Positions 15,784 to 24,751 are shown, counted from the first letter of the stretch. The stretch is 48,732 nt of DNA from Phenylobacterium sp. (GCA_020402585.1 JADBZH010000054.1:1-48732), one strand, 5' to 3'. Numbers and translations: made by a program. Notes: generated by a model not told the origin, from the sequence alone.

Positions 15784-17907
15784 TCAGGTGGTGGGGAAGC
15801 CCTTGTCACGCAGATAGGCCTTCACGTCCGGGTCCCGGCCGCGGAAGTTGCGGTACTGCTGGGCCGGATCGAGGGTGTTGCCGACGCTCAGGACACTGTC
15901 CTGCAGACGCCGGGCCACCGCCTTGTCATAGGGCCCGCCCGCCTCGGTGAAGGCCCCGAAGGCGTCCATGGCGATGACCTCGCTCCACTGATAGCTGTAA
16001 TAGCCCGCCGAGTAGCCGTCGCCTGCGAAGACGTGCTGGAACTGGGGCGTCCTGTGCCGCATCGGCAGTTCCCGGGGCATGCCCAGCTTCGCCAGCTCGT
16101 CCTTCTCGAAGGCGCGCGGGTCGATATCGGCGTCCCCGGCCAGGTGCAGCTTCATGTCGATCAGGGCCGAGGACAGATACTCGGTGACGTCGAAACCCTG
16201 CCGGAAGGTCGAGGCCTTCTCGATCCGCGCCGCCAGCTCCGCCGGCAGGGGTTTTCCGGTCCTGTGATGCAGGGCGAAGCGATTCAGCACCTCCGGCGTC
16301 GGGAGCCAGCGCTCGATCACCTGCGAGGGGAATTCCACATAGTCGCGCGGCACGCTCGTTCCCGAAAGGGAAGGATAGGTCACCGCCGAGCAGAGGCCGT
16401 GCAGGGCGTGGCCGAACTCGTGGAACAGGGTCTCGGCGTCATCCCAGGAGATCAGGACGGGCTCGCCCGGGGCGCCCTTCACGAAGTTGGAGTTGTTCGA
16501 GACAATGGTGGTGACCTTGCCGCCGAAGGTCCGCTGGTCCCGGTAGGCGTTCATCCAGGCGCCGGAGCGCTTGCCCGGCCGGGCGTAGGGATCGAAGTAC
16601 CAGAGGCCCACATGCTGGCCTTCGCGGCCCTTGACCTCCCAGATGCGGATGTCCGGATGGGCCACGGGCAGGCCCTTCACCTCCTCGAAGGCGAAGCCGA
16701 AGAGCTGGCCGGCGACCCAGAACATGCCTTCGCGCAGGTTGTCGAGCTGGAGGTAGCCCTTCACCTCGTTCATATCGAGGTCGTACTTCGCCGCCCGCAC
16801 CTTCTCGGCATAGTAGCGGTAGTCCCAGGGCTCGATCTTCACGCCCAGCTTCTCGGCGTCGGCGAGGGCCTGCATCTCGGCCACTTCCTCGCGGACGCGG
16901 GCCGTGGCGGCCGGCCAGACCCGCATCATCAGCTCCATGGCCTTGTCCGGCGTCCCGGCCATGGTGTCGGCGAGGCGCCAGTGGGCGTGGGTCTGATATC
17001 CCAGCAGCCTGGCCCGTTCGACCCTCAGCTTGAGAATCCGCCGGATCAGCTCGTTGTTGTCCCGGGCGTCGCCGTTATCGCCCCGGCTATAGAAGGTGCG
17101 CCAGACCTTCTCGCGCAGGTCGCGCCGCGCCGAATAGGTGAGGAAGGGGTCCATGGACGAGCGGGTGTTGAGGATCGCCCACTCGCCCTTGCGGCCCCGG
17201 GCCTCCGCGGCGCCGGCGGCGGCGGCCCGGATGTCGTCGGGCAGGCCGGTCAGCTCGGCCTCGGTCTTCAGGTAGAGGACATAATCGGTCTCATCGGCCA
17301 GCAGGTTCTGGCTGAACCGGGTGAAGAGTCCGGCCAGCTCCTGGTTGATCGCCGCCACCCGCGCCTTCTGCGGACCGGTCAGCCGGGCTCCGGCGCGGAC
17401 GAAGCGGGTGTGGTGGAGCCAGGTCAGCCGGCTCTGCTCCGGGGTCAGGCCGGACGCTGCGCCGTCGGCGTAGACCGCGTCGATGCGCCGGAAAAGGGCG
17501 GCGTTCTGGAGGATGGCGTCCTGGTGGGCGGCCAGCAGGGGTTCCATGGCCTCCTCGACCTTCTGGACCTCAGGCGAGGCCAGGGTGCTGGTCCAGATGA
17601 AGTAGTAGGTCAGGACCCTGGACGTCATTTTTCCTGTCTGCTCCAACGCCTCGATGGTGTTGGCGAAGGTCGGCGGGGCCTTGTTCCCGGCGATGGCGTC
17701 GATCTCGGCGCGTTCTGCGGCCAGGGCCTGGTCGATGGCCCCCCGGAAATCCTCGACCCGCACCTTGTCGAAGGCCGGGACCCCGCCGAAGGGGCCGGTC
17801 CAGGGCTGGGTCAGGGCGTTGGCCGGGGCGGCCGCGAGGGCGGACAGGGGCAGGGCCTGGGCGGCGGCGAGGGCGCTGGAGGCGGCGAGGAAGGTGCGAC
17901 GCTTCAT
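15784..17907 (-). CDS. M3 family zinc metallopeptidase (Dcp-like), exported
   Basis: A 707-residue oligopeptidase/dipeptidyl carboxypeptidase of family M3. The zinc site is His496-EFGH-His500 in LFHEFGHALHGL, and the downstream helix contains EFPSQVIERW with the third ligand region. The N-terminus MKRRTFLAASSALAAAQALP looks like a Tat signal (RRTFL then a hydrophobic Ala/Leu stretch and an Ala-x-Ala cut site near 27), so the enzyme is probably periplasmic. The ATG at 17907 is preferred over an upstream alternative because the Tat motif follows it at once and a GGAG site precedes it. Dcp versus another M3 peptidase cannot be resolved. Divergent from murI. Confidence 0.92.
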   Translation of the reverse strand: MKRRTFLAASSALAAAQALPLSALAAAPANALTQPWTGPFGGVPAFDKVRVEDFRGAIDQALAAERAEIDAIAGNKAPPTFANTIEALEQTGKMTSRVLTYYFIWTSTLASPEVQKVEEAMEPLLAAHQDAILQNAALFRRIDAVYADGAASGLTPEQSRLTWLHHTRFVRAGARLTGPQKARVAAINQELAGLFTRFSQNLLADETDYVLYLKTEAELTGLPDDIRAAAAGAAEARGRKGEWAILNTRSSMDPFLTYSARRDLREKVWRTFYSRGDNGDARDNNELIRRILKLRVERARLLGYQTHAHWRLADTMAGTPDKAMELMMRVWPAATARVREEVAEMQALADAEKLGVKIEPWDYRYYAEKVRAAKYDLDMNEVKGYLQLDNLREGMFWVAGQLFGFAFEEVKGLPVAHPDIRIWEVKGREGQHVGLWYFDPYARPGKRSGAWMNAYRDQRTFGGKVTTIVSNNSNFVKGAPGEPVLISWDDAETLFHEFGHALHGLCSAVTYPSLSGTSVPRDYVEFPSQVIERWLPTPEVLNRFALHHRTGKPLPAELAARIEKASTFRQGFDVTEYLSSALIDMKLHLAGDADIDPRAFEKDELAKLGMPRELPMRHRTPQFQHVFAGDGYSAGYYSYQWSEVIAMDAFGAFTEAGGPYDKAVARRLQDSVLSVGNTLDPAQQYRNFRGRDPDVKAYLRDKGFPTT

Positions 17908-18031
17908 AGGGGGCTCCGTCTGGCGAGGCGTTTGGACTGAGATAGGCCTGTCCGGTCGCGGCGTCACCTGACAGGTCCGTCATGTGGCGAGGGGCTCTGG
18001 CGCGCCGCCGCCGGGCGGGCTAGTCGGAGGC

Positions 18032-18883
18032 ATGGTGATCGGCGTCTTTGATTCCGGGATCGGCGGCCTCAGCGTGCACCGCAAGCTGGTGGAGCGCTTC
18101 CCGCGCGCCGACTTCGTCTACCTGGCCGACCAGGCCAACACCCCCTATGGCGGGCGTTCCGGCGAAGAAATCGTCGCCCTGACCCGGGCGGGCTGCGAGC
18201 GCCTGTTCGCCGAGGGCTGCGACCTGGTGGTCCTGGCCTGCAACACCGCCTCGGCCATCGCCCTGCGCCGGCTTCAGCAGACCTGGCTGCCTGGTGTGCG
18301 CGCCGCCCGGGGGCGGCCGACCAATGTGCTAGGCATCATCGTGCCCACCATCGAGGCGGCCACCGGCCTGCCCTGGGAGCATGAGGCCGAACGCCGGGGC
18401 GACAAGGTCGAGAAGCTGGATGTCCTGGCGGTCTTTGCGACCCCCGCCACGGCCGCCTCCCGCGTGTACGAGATCGAGATCGACAAGCGCCGGCAGGATG
18501 TGGCGGTCTTTGTCGAGCCCTGCCCCGAACTGGCCGGCCAGATCGAGGCCGGGGCCCCCCGGCCGGTCCTGGAGGCGAGCGTGGCGGCCCATGTCGAGGC
18601 CGTGACCCGGCGGATCGGGCGGGCGCCGGACCGGGCCATCCTGGGTTGCACCCACTACGAGATCATCTCGGATGTCTTCCGGGCCGCCCTGAAGCCCGGC
18701 ACGCCCCTGGTGCATCAGCCCGAGGCCACCGCCGAGGCCCTCGCCGCCTACCTGGAGCGGCGTCCTGAATACGCCCCCGGAGACTCGGGGCGACGGGTCT
18801 TCCTGACCACCGGCGCCCCGGGGCTCCAGCACGACCTGGCGGAGGCCTTCTGGCGTGCGCCCCTGCGGTTCGATCCGGCCTGA
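18032..18883 (+). CDS. murI: Glutamate racemase
   Basis: A 283-residue cofactor-independent racemase that supplies D-glutamate for peptidoglycan. The two catalytic cysteines are Cys70 in LACNTAS and Cys206 in LGCTHYE; FDSGIGGLSV and ANTPYGGRS are conserved. The ATG at 18032, six bases after a GGAGG site, is preferred to the GTG at 17984 because family members begin with IGVFDSG. An insert of about 20 charged residues (around 115-128, HEAERRGDKVEKLD) is longer than in many homologues. Followed by a GST gene after 44 bases. Confidence 0.95.
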   Translation: MVIGVFDSGIGGLSVHRKLVERFPRADFVYLADQANTPYGGRSGEEIVALTRAGCERLFAEGCDLVVLACNTASAIALRRLQQTWLPGVRAARGRPTNVLGIIVPTIEAATGLPWEHEAERRGDKVEKLDVLAVFATPATAASRVYEIEIDKRRQDVAVFVEPCPELAGQIEAGAPRPVLEASVAAHVEAVTRRIGRAPDRAILGCTHYEIISDVFRAALKPGTPLVHQPEATAEALAAYLERRPEYAPGDSGRRVFLTTGAPGLQHDLAEAFWRAPLRFDPA

Positions 18884-18927
18884 TTCCGCGCAATTGGCGC
18901 TACCCTTAGGCCGGACGGCGCGGCAAG

Positions 18928-19551
18928 ATGGCGGCCATGAAGCTGCTCCTGTCCCCCGCCTCGCCCTACGCCCGCAAGGTCTGGCTGGCCGCCGCCGAAC
19001 TCGGCCTGGCCGACAGGATCGAGACGCTGAACGCCTCGGCCTCGCCGGTGGCTGAGAACCCTGAGCTCTCGGCCCTGAATCCCCTGGGCAAGATCCCGGT
19101 CCTGGTGACCGACGACGGCCAGTCCCTCTACGACAGCCGGGTGATCGCCGACTATCTCGACAGCCTGAGCCCGCGGCGGCTCTGCCCGGCCGACGGTCCG
19201 GCGCGCTGGGCGGTCCAGACCCTCCACGCCGCCGCCGACGGCCTCTTGGACGCCGCCCTTCTGGCCCGATACGAGGAGGTCCTCCGTCCCGAACCCCTCC
19301 GCTGGGCCGACTGGCGCCGGGGGCAGGGCGACAAGATCCGCCGGGTCCTCGATCTCTTGGAAGGCGCAGACCTGAAGGCCGGGGACGACGCCCGGATCTG
19401 CGACATCGCGGCGGCCTGCGCCCTGGGTTACCTGGACTTCCGCTTCGCCGCCGAGCCCTGGCGCGACGGCCGGCCGCGGCTGGCCGCCTTCTTCGAGGCC
19501 TTCACCCGTCGCCCGTCCTGGGCCCAGAGCGACCCGGCGCGCGCCGCGTGA
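18928..19551 (+). CDS. Glutathione S-transferase family protein
   Basis: A 207-residue GST. The thioredoxin-like N-terminal domain begins KLLLSPASPYARKV, where Ser10/Ser12 are at the catalytic position, and contains NPLGKIPVL with the cis-proline. The C-terminal helical domain ends with RPRLAAFFEAFTRRPSW, typical of GST_C. An alternative ATG three codons later (18937) matches the usual family start equally well. The stop is shared with the GTG of the DUF805 gene. The substrate is unknown. Confidence 0.9.
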   Translation: MAAMKLLLSPASPYARKVWLAAAELGLADRIETLNASASPVAENPELSALNPLGKIPVLVTDDGQSLYDSRVIADYLDSLSPRRLCPADGPARWAVQTLHAAADGLLDAALLARYEEVLRPEPLRWADWRRGQGDKIRRVLDLLEGADLKAGDDARICDIAAACALGYLDFRFAAEPWRDGRPRLAAFFEAFTRRPSWAQSDPARAA

Positions 19552-19964
19552 GCGATCCGGCCTTTCCCTCCAACGGGCGAGAGACCTTCGCCGCCCGCTT
19601 TCTCAGCGCCGAGGGCCGGCTGGGGCGGCGGGGCTTCCTGGTCTCGGCCCTCGTCCTGCTGGCCGTCGCGGTGGTCTATGACGCGGTCTCCGCCGGACCC
19701 CTCCAGTGGATCACCGGCTGGCTGGTCTGGCCCTTGCTGGTCTGGGTCGGCGCCTGCCTTCTGGCCCGCCGGCTGCACGACCGGGGCCGTAACGGCTGGA
19801 TCGCCGCGGTCATCCTGGCGGCGATCGTGGCGGTCTGGCCGCAGCCCTCGGGGTTCCTGGACTTCCCCTTCGTGGTCGTCCTGATCTGGGCGGCGGTCGA
19901 GCTCGGCGTACTGACCGGCGAGCCGGGGGTGAACCGCTACGGTCCGCCGACGGGCGGCGGCTGA
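19548..19964 (+). CDS. DUF805 family membrane protein
   Basis: A 138-residue inner-membrane protein with three to four hydrophobic helices (about 30-47, 52-72, 83-99, 105-122). [11 protein letters not shown] and [14 protein letters not shown] are the standard marks of DUF805, a small membrane family without known activity. The GTG start at 19548 overlaps the GST stop in GTGA, so the two are translationally coupled. The last 28 bases overlap the convergent lipB. Confidence 0.88.
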   Translation: MSDPAFPSNGRETFAARFLSAEGRLGRRGFLVSALVLLAVAVVYDAVSAGPLQWITGWLVWPLLVWVGACLLARRLHDRGRNGWIAAVILAAIVAVWPQPSGFLDFPFVVVLIWAAVELGVLTGEPGVNRYGPPTGGG

Positions 19965-20674
19965 GCGGGGGTCACCGCCCCGAACACCTCCCCGAAGGCC
20001 TGGCGAAGCGCCTCGTCCGCATCGTCCATCGTGCAGGTCAGGCCGAGGTCCGCAAGGCTGGTCACCCCGTGCTCGGTCTGGCCGCAGGGCACGATTCCCG
20101 AGAAGTGCGACAGGTCGGGCTCCACGTTCAGGGAGATCCCGTGGAAGGAGACCCAGCGGCGCACCTTGACCCCGATGGCGGCGATCTTGTCCTCGCGGAG
20201 CGGGGCGCCGGGGCTGCGCCGCTCGACCCAGACCCCGACCCGGCCTTCCCGGACAGCGCCGTCGACAGCCAGCCGGGAGAGGGCGCCGATGATCCAGGCC
20301 TCCAGGGCCGCGACAAAGGCGCGGATGTCCTGCCGCCGGGCCGAGAGGTCCAGCATGACATAGGCCACCCTCTGGCCGGGCCCGTGGTAGGTGAACTGCC
20401 CGCCGCGGCCGGTGCGGAAGACCGGGAACCGGCCCGGGTCCAGAAGGTCGGCGTCCCGCGCCGAGACGCCGGCCGTGTAGAGCGGCGGATGCTCCAGGAG
20501 CCAGACCAGCTCGCCAGCCTCGCCCCGGGCGATGGCCCCGGCCCGGGCCTCCATGGCCGCCACCGCCTCGGCGTAGCCGACGCGGCCCGTCGATACGGCC
20601 CAGCCGCAGGCTGCGCCATCCGCGCGTCCGAAGATCGGCGCCAAGCCGGCAGGATTTAACGTCCGGTCAATCAT
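19937..20674 (-). CDS. lipB: Lipoyl(octanoyl) transferase
   Basis: A 245-residue LipB, which moves octanoate from acyl carrier protein to the lipoyl domains of 2-oxoacid dehydrogenases and GcvH. Conserved parts are [31 protein letters not shown], the catalytic Lys163 in EDKIAAIGV and catalytic Cys197 in [14 protein letters not shown]. The ATG at 20674 is the first methionine compatible with family length. It overlaps the DUF805 gene tail-to-tail by 28 bases and is divergent from the FliN-like gene (88 bases apart). Confidence 0.95.
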   Translation of the reverse strand: MIDRTLNPAGLAPIFGRADGAACGWAVSTGRVGYAEAVAAMEARAGAIARGEAGELVWLLEHPPLYTAGVSARDADLLDPGRFPVFRTGRGGQFTYHGPGQRVAYVMLDLSARRQDIRAFVAALEAWIIGALSRLAVDGAVREGRVGVWVERRSPGAPLREDKIAAIGVKVRRWVSFHGISLNVEPDLSHFSGIVPCGQTEHGVTSLADLGLTCTMDDADEALRQAFGEVFGAVTPAQPPPVGGP

Positions 20675-20762
20675 GTTGGCGCCAGTCTGGGTGCGGATGA
20701 GTCGCCGCGCAACTGCGCCCGGCGCCCATTGCGTCTGAAGCGTCTGTACGAGGGGTCCCGCC

Positions 20763-21017
20763 TTGGGCCAGATCAACGCCGTCAATGTCGACATCGCCGT
20801 GGTCCTGGGCCGGTCCAACCTGCCCATGGCCCAACTGCTCCGCATGGGCCGCGGCGCGGTGATTCCCCTGGACGCCGGGGTCAATGACGAGGTGTGGATT
20901 TTGGCCAACAACCACCCGGTCGCCCGGGGGGAAATCCAGATCAACGACGACCGGATCGCCATCACCGTCACCCGGGCGGCGGACGTCTATGACTTCATGG
21001 CTGGCGGCAATTCCTGA
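20763..21017 (+). CDS. Minimal FliN-like protein (single SPOA domain)
   Basis: An 84-residue protein made almost only of a surface-presentation-of-antigens (SPOA) domain, the fold of the FliN/FliM C-terminus in the flagellar C-ring: [20 protein letters not shown], then [20 protein letters not shown] and [18 protein letters not shown]. FliN normally has an additional N-terminal region of about 50 residues, absent here. The in-frame start is TTG at 20763 after a GAGGGG site at 20750-20755; a stop at 20736-20738 excludes longer versions, and the first internal ATG would cut into the domain. No other flagellar gene is nearby. It could be the organism's FliN or a paralogue. Confidence 0.8.
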   Translation: MGQINAVNVDIAVVLGRSNLPMAQLLRMGRGAVIPLDAGVNDEVWILANNHPVARGEIQINDDRIAITVTRAADVYDFMAGGNS

Positions 21018-21070
21018 TCGGGCGGCTTCACAAAGCCCTCCGGCTTTGATACGGCCCCCGCTCACCACGA

Positions 21071-21155
21071 GCGGTCGTGGCGGAATTGGTAGACGCGCAG
21101 CGTTGAGGTCGCTGTGGGGCAACCCGTGGAAGTTCGAGTCTTCTCGACCGCACCA
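21071..21155 (+). tRNA. tRNA-Leu (anticodon GAG)
   Basis: An 85-base class II tRNA. The acceptor arms GCGGTCG and CGACCGC pair fully, A is the discriminator and CCA is encoded (21153-21155). The anticodon loop TTGAGGT carries GAG at 21105-21107, which reads CTC leucine codons. A long variable arm (GTGGGG-CAA-CCCGT type) and the TTCGAGT T-loop confirm the class. Confidence 0.96.
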
Positions 21156-21220
21156 GTGAGCCAGAGAGTCCGGAAACAGGGTCAGATTCGTTACGCATAG
21201 AGCCAGGAGGGCAGGTCCGC

Positions 21221-22648
21221 ATGAGCCGCGACACTGGACATCCCCTGCGTGACGAGCCTGCCCTGGTCGAGGTCGCAGAGGACCTCGAGGACCTCGCCCT
21301 TGGCGACGACTACGCCCTAAATCCGGACTTCGTCGCCCTTGTGGTGGACGCCGCCGACCGCGGCGACGCCGAGCGCCTGCGCGAGCTGCTGGCCGCCCTG
21401 CATCCCGCCGACGTCGCTGACCTGATGGGCTTCCTCTCGGCCGCCGACCGGGAGGAGGTGATGGCCCACCTCGACCCCGAGGCCCTGGCCGAGATCCTGT
21501 CCGAGATCGAGCCGGAGATCCGCGAGGACCTGCTCGAGCGCATGTCCTCGGCCACCCTGGTCCGGGCCCTCGGCGAGCTGGACTCCGACGACGCCGTGGA
21601 TCTGGTCGAGGACCTGGAGGACGACAAGCGGGCCCAGGTCCTGGCCGCCCTTCCGGACGTCGACCGCGCCGCCATCGAGACCTCCCTGGCCTACGAGGAA
21701 GACTCCGCGGGCCGCCTGATGCAGCGCGAGGTGGCCTCAGCGCCCCAGTTCTGGACCGTCGGCCAGGCCCTCGATCACTTCCTGAAGTCCGGCGATGAGA
21801 TGCCGGAGCTGTTCTTCGATGTCTACGTGGTCGACCCTTCCCACCGGCCCCTCGGCGGGGTTCCTGTCAGCCGCCTGCTGCGGCATGACCGCGAAACGCC
21901 CCTGGCCCGGATCATGGAGCCCCTCACCGAGATTCCCGTGGGCATGGACCAGGAAGAGGCGGCCTACATCTTCGACAAGTACCACCTGATCTCCGCCCCC
22001 GTGGTCGAGCCGGGCGGCCGGCTGGTAGGCCAGCTGACGGTCGACGACATTGTCGGCGTCATCCGCGAGGAGGGGGAGGAAGACATCCTGGCCCTTGCCG
22101 GCGTGTCCGATGTCGGGCGCGACGCCAGCCTGGCGGGCGCTGTCCGCTCGCGCCTGCCCTGGCTGGTCCTCAACCTGGGCACGGCGGCCCTGGCCTCCAG
22201 CGTGATCGGCGCCTTCCAGGGGGCCATCGCCCAGGTCATCACCCTGGCCCTCCTCATGCCCATCGTCTCGTCCCTGGGCGGCAACGCGGGCACCCAGACC
22301 CTGGCGGTGGCGGTGCGGGCCCTGTCCAGCCGGGAGCTGAACGCCGCCAACTCCGCGCGGATCATTGGCCGCGAGGTCTTTGCGGGGCTCCTGAACGGGA
22401 CCGTCATCGCCCTGCTGATGGCCGTCGCCGTCCTTGTTCTCTTCCAGGACCCCCGGCTGGCCCTGACCGTCGCGCTGGCCATCGTCGCCAACTTCTTCGT
22501 CGCCGCCCTGGCCGGCATCCTCGCGCCGATCATCCTGGACCGGCTGGGCCGCGATCCGGCGGTCTCCTCCTCGGTGCTGGTGACCTTCGCCACGGACTTC
22601 ATGGGCTTCCTCGCCCTCCTGGGGATCGCCAGCCTGATCCTGCTGTAA
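21221..22648 (+). CDS. mgtE: Magnesium transporter MgtE
   Basis: A 475-residue Mg2+ channel. The acidic N-terminal superhelical domain covers about 30-150 ([23 protein letters not shown]), two CBS domains follow to about 290 ([32 protein letters not shown]), and five membrane helices fill 305-475 with [17 protein letters not shown] as the pore signature. It has an additional acidic N-terminal stretch of about 20 residues. An AGGAGG site precedes the ATG. It stands alone between the tRNA and ivd. Confidence 0.96.
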   Translation: MSRDTGHPLRDEPALVEVAEDLEDLALGDDYALNPDFVALVVDAADRGDAERLRELLAALHPADVADLMGFLSAADREEVMAHLDPEALAEILSEIEPEIREDLLERMSSATLVRALGELDSDDAVDLVEDLEDDKRAQVLAALPDVDRAAIETSLAYEEDSAGRLMQREVASAPQFWTVGQALDHFLKSGDEMPELFFDVYVVDPSHRPLGGVPVSRLLRHDRETPLARIMEPLTEIPVGMDQEEAAYIFDKYHLISAPVVEPGGRLVGQLTVDDIVGVIREEGEEDILALAGVSDVGRDASLAGAVRSRLPWLVLNLGTAALASSVIGAFQGAIAQVITLALLMPIVSSLGGNAGTQTLAVAVRALSSRELNAANSARIIGREVFAGLLNGTVIALLMAVAVLVLFQDPRLALTVALAIVANFFVAALAGILAPIILDRLGRDPAVSSSVLVTFATDFMGFLALLGIASLILL

Positions 22649-22697
22649 GGTCCGACCGCCTCGCCCCTCCGGCGGGCGCATGGTATGTCCGGCGGCC

Positions 22698-23855
22698 ATG
22701 AGCCAGCTGAACTTCGACTTCGCCCTGGGCGAGACCGCCGACGCCCTGAGGGCCTCCGTCGCCCGCTTCGCCGCCGAGCGCATCGCCCCCCGGGCCGCCG
22801 ACATCGACCGGGACAACGCCTTCCCCCGCGACCTCTGGCCGCAGATGGGCGCCCTGGGGCTGCTGGGGATCACCGTGGAGGCGGAGGATGGCGGCGCTGG
22901 CCTCGGCTATCTTGAGCACGTCGTGGCCATGGAGGAGATCTCCCGGGCCTCGGCCTCGGTGGGCCTGTCCTACGGCGCCCACTCAAACCTCTGCGTGAAC
23001 CAGATCCGCCGGTGGGGAAGCCCGGCCCAGAAGGCGCGCCATCTGCCCCGGCTGATCTCGGGCGAGCACGTGGGCGCCCTGGCCATGAGCGAGGCCGGTT
23101 CCGGCTCCGACGTGGTCTCCATGCGGCTTCGGGCCGAGAAGCGCGGTGACCGCTACGTCCTGAACGGGACCAAGTTCTGGATCACCAACGGCCCCCACGC
23201 CGATGTCCTGGTGGTCTATGCCCGCACCGAGCCGGACGCCGGGCCCCGGGGCATCACCGCCTTCCTGGTGGAGCGCGGCATGGCCGGCTTCTCCACCAGC
23301 CCCAAGCTCGACAAGATGGGGATGCGCGGCTCGGACACCGCCGAGCTGGTCTTCCAGGACTGCGAGGTCCCGGAGGAAGGCGTCATGGGGCCGGAGAACG
23401 GCGGCGTTGGCGTCCTGATGAGCGGCCTCGATTATGAGCGCGCCGTCCTGGCGGCCGGGCCCCTGGGCATCATGCAGGCCTGCCTCGATCTGGTGCTGCC
23501 CTACGTCCGCGAACGGCGGCAGTTCGGACAGCCCATCGGCGCCTTCCAGCTCATGCAGGCCAAGGTGGCGGACATGTATGTCGCCCTGAACTCGGCCCGG
23601 GCCTATGTCTACGCCGTGGCGCGGGCCTGTGATGCGGGCCTCGCCACCCGGCACGACGCCGCCGGCGCCATCCTGCTGGCCTCGGAGAACGCCGTGAAGG
23701 TCGCGCTGGAGGCCATCCAGGCCCTGGGCGGCGCCGGCTATACCCGCGACTTCCCCGCCGAGCGCCTGCTGCGCGACGCTAAGCTCTATGACATCGGCGC
23801 CGGCACCAACGAGATCCGCCGCTACCTGATCGGCCGCGAGCTGATCGGCGCCTGA
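22698..23855 (+). CDS. ivd: Isovaleryl-CoA dehydrogenase
   Basis: A 385-residue acyl-CoA dehydrogenase that converts isovaleryl-CoA to 3-methylcrotonyl-CoA in leucine breakdown. The catalytic base is placed as in isovaleryl-CoA dehydrogenases: Glu247 in [19 protein letters not shown], while the usual position near the C-terminus reads [10 protein letters not shown] without a Glu. [16 protein letters not shown] and [11 protein letters not shown] are FAD-site marks. The ATG at 22698 gives the usual family start. The next genes of the pathway (mccB, liuC, mccA) resume on the same strand about 2.8 kb further on. Confidence 0.94.
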   Translation: MSQLNFDFALGETADALRASVARFAAERIAPRAADIDRDNAFPRDLWPQMGALGLLGITVEAEDGGAGLGYLEHVVAMEEISRASASVGLSYGAHSNLCVNQIRRWGSPAQKARHLPRLISGEHVGALAMSEAGSGSDVVSMRLRAEKRGDRYVLNGTKFWITNGPHADVLVVYARTEPDAGPRGITAFLVERGMAGFSTSPKLDKMGMRGSDTAELVFQDCEVPEEGVMGPENGGVGVLMSGLDYERAVLAAGPLGIMQACLDLVLPYVRERRQFGQPIGAFQLMQAKVADMYVALNSARAYVYAVARACDAGLATRHDAAGAILLASENAVKVALEAIQALGGAGYTRDFPAERLLRDAKLYDIGAGTNEIRRYLIGRELIGA

Positions 23856-23867
23856 GGGCGCGCCCGG

Positions 23868-24542
23868 CTAAGGCGCGACGATGGACAGGGTCATGCCGTC
23901 CCAACCCTTCTCGCCCACCGTCTGCAGGGCGGTGGAGAAGAGGCGCGGCTCTCGCCCGAGGCGCTCGGTGAAGGTCCGGACTCCGCGGACCCGATCGTCG
24001 CTGGAACCGGCGTCCAGAACCGCCCCGCCGCGAACCACATTGTCTCCGATGATGAGGCCTCCGGGCCGGGTCAGCCTCAGCGCCCAGTCCAGATAGGCCG
24101 GATTGTTCGGCTTGTCGGCGTCGATGAACACCAGGTCGAAGGCGGGGCTGTCCTCCTTGGCCAGTCGGGCCAGGGTGTCGAGCGCCGGCCCCACATGGAT
24201 TTCCACCCGGTCTCCCAGCCCGGCCCGTTCCAGATTCCGCCGCGCCAGAGCGGCGTAGTCCGGCGACGCCTCCAGGGAAACCACCCGGCCGTCGGGCGGC
24301 AGGGCCTCGGCCATCCAGCTCGCCGAGACGCCGCCCAGGGTTCCGATCTCCAGTATGCGGCGGGCGCCGATGGCCTTGACCAGGAGGGAGAGGAACCGGC
24401 CCTGCAGCGGCGACACATCGTGAGGCGGGAGGCCTGCCGCCGCATTCGCCCTTCGGATCCCGGCCCGGAGGGGATCTGCGCCCATCAGCGCCTCAGCGAA
24501 GTAGGCGTCCACCGCCACCCAGTCCTGAGCGTTATCCGACAT
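23868..24542 (-). CDS. Class I SAM-dependent O-methyltransferase (CCoAOMT-like)
   Basis: A 224-residue O-methyltransferase of the caffeoyl-CoA/catechol-like family 3. Motif I is [16 protein letters not shown], the metal/substrate acid region reads [18 protein letters not shown], and [13 protein letters not shown] follows. No signal peptide. The ATG at 24542 is preceded by a GGAG site. Upstream on the same strand are an intrinsic terminator (24590-24624) and a 20-codon ORF with an unusually strong ribosome binding site, so expression is probably controlled by attenuation. The methyl acceptor is unknown. Convergent with ivd, 12 bases apart. Confidence 0.9.
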   Translation of the reverse strand: MSDNAQDWVAVDAYFAEALMGADPLRAGIRRANAAAGLPPHDVSPLQGRFLSLLVKAIGARRILEIGTLGGVSASWMAEALPPDGRVVSLEASPDYAALARRNLERAGLGDRVEIHVGPALDTLARLAKEDSPAFDLVFIDADKPNNPAYLDWALRLTRPGGLIIGDNVVRGGAVLDAGSSDDRVRGVRTFTERLGREPRLFSTALQTVGEKGWDGMTLSIVAP

Positions 24543-24561
24543 TCCGGTTCTCCGAAGTCCT

Positions 24562-24590
24562 CCAGGGCCGCCATCGATTCCGGGCCCTGG
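24562..24590 (-). promoter_or_regulatory. Inverted repeat in the O-methyltransferase leader
   Basis: CCAGGGCC (24562-24569) and GGCCCTGG (24583-24590) form a perfect 8-bp stem with a 13-base loop, between the terminator and the O-methyltransferase start. It lies just upstream of that gene's ribosome binding site and could influence translation or RNA stability. Confidence 0.5.
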
Positions 24591-24624
24591 AACGAAACGG
24601 GCGGCCCGGTTTCCCGAGCCGCCC
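24590..24624 (-). terminator. Intrinsic terminator between the 20-codon ORF and the O-methyltransferase gene
   Basis: On the minus strand GGGCGGCTCGG-GAAA-CCGGGCCGCCC (24599-24624, shown in three parts) forms an 11-bp GC-rich stem with one T.G wobble pair and a GAAA loop, followed by GTTTCGTT. This is a convincing Rho-independent terminator, placed before, not after, the O-methyltransferase gene. Confidence 0.78.
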
Positions 24625-24673
24625 TGCACCGATCGTGGAAGTCACAGCTTCGCACAAAGGCTTTGGGAGATTG

Positions 24674-24736
24674 CTACCGCGCAAGCGCGGAGGTCATCAA
24701 TCCAGCAGCGACTTCCGAGTGATAACGGTGAGACAC
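24674..24736 (-). CDS. 20-residue leader-like peptide upstream of the O-methyltransferase
   Basis: A GTG-initiated ORF of 20 codons, too short to be called by normal gene finders. The peptide starts MSHRYHSE (GTG read as Met), continues VAAGLM and ends TSALAR before a TAG stop. It has two His, two Arg and one Tyr in the first half and no signal or membrane segment. The start follows a 14-base perfect complement of the 16S 3' end with a 7-base spacing, the best translation signal in the window. I do not recognise the peptide. Its place before an intrinsic terminator and the O-methyltransferase suggests a leader peptide for attenuation; an independent small protein is the alternative. The last codons lie in a CCGCGC-TT-GCGCGG hairpin. 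Confidence 0.68.
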   Translation of the reverse strand: MSHRYHSEVAAGLMTSALAR

Positions 24737-24737
24737 T

Positions 24738-24751
24738 GGATCACCTCCTTT
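24738..24751 (-). promoter_or_regulatory. Extended Shine-Dalgarno sequence of the 20-codon ORF
   Basis: On the minus strand AAAGGAGGTGATCC is perfectly complementary to the 3' end of bacterial 16S rRNA (GGATCACCTCCTTT) over 14 bases, where 4-7 is usual. The AGGAGG core is 7 bases from the GTG. The segment GGAGGTGATC can also pair with GATGACCTCC inside the ORF (24689-24698), 9 of 10 positions, which could hide the site. Confidence 0.82.

Noticed and set aside
21018..21070. AAAGCC-CTCC-GGCTTT as terminator of the FliN-like gene.
   Set aside because: The stem is only six pairs and no T-run follows; too weak to list as a feature.
24738..24751. Plus-strand GGATCACCTCCTTT looks like the 3' end of a 16S rRNA gene.
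   Set aside because: No 16S sequence lies upstream on that strand. The minus strand makes it a ribosome binding site directly in front of a GTG ORF.
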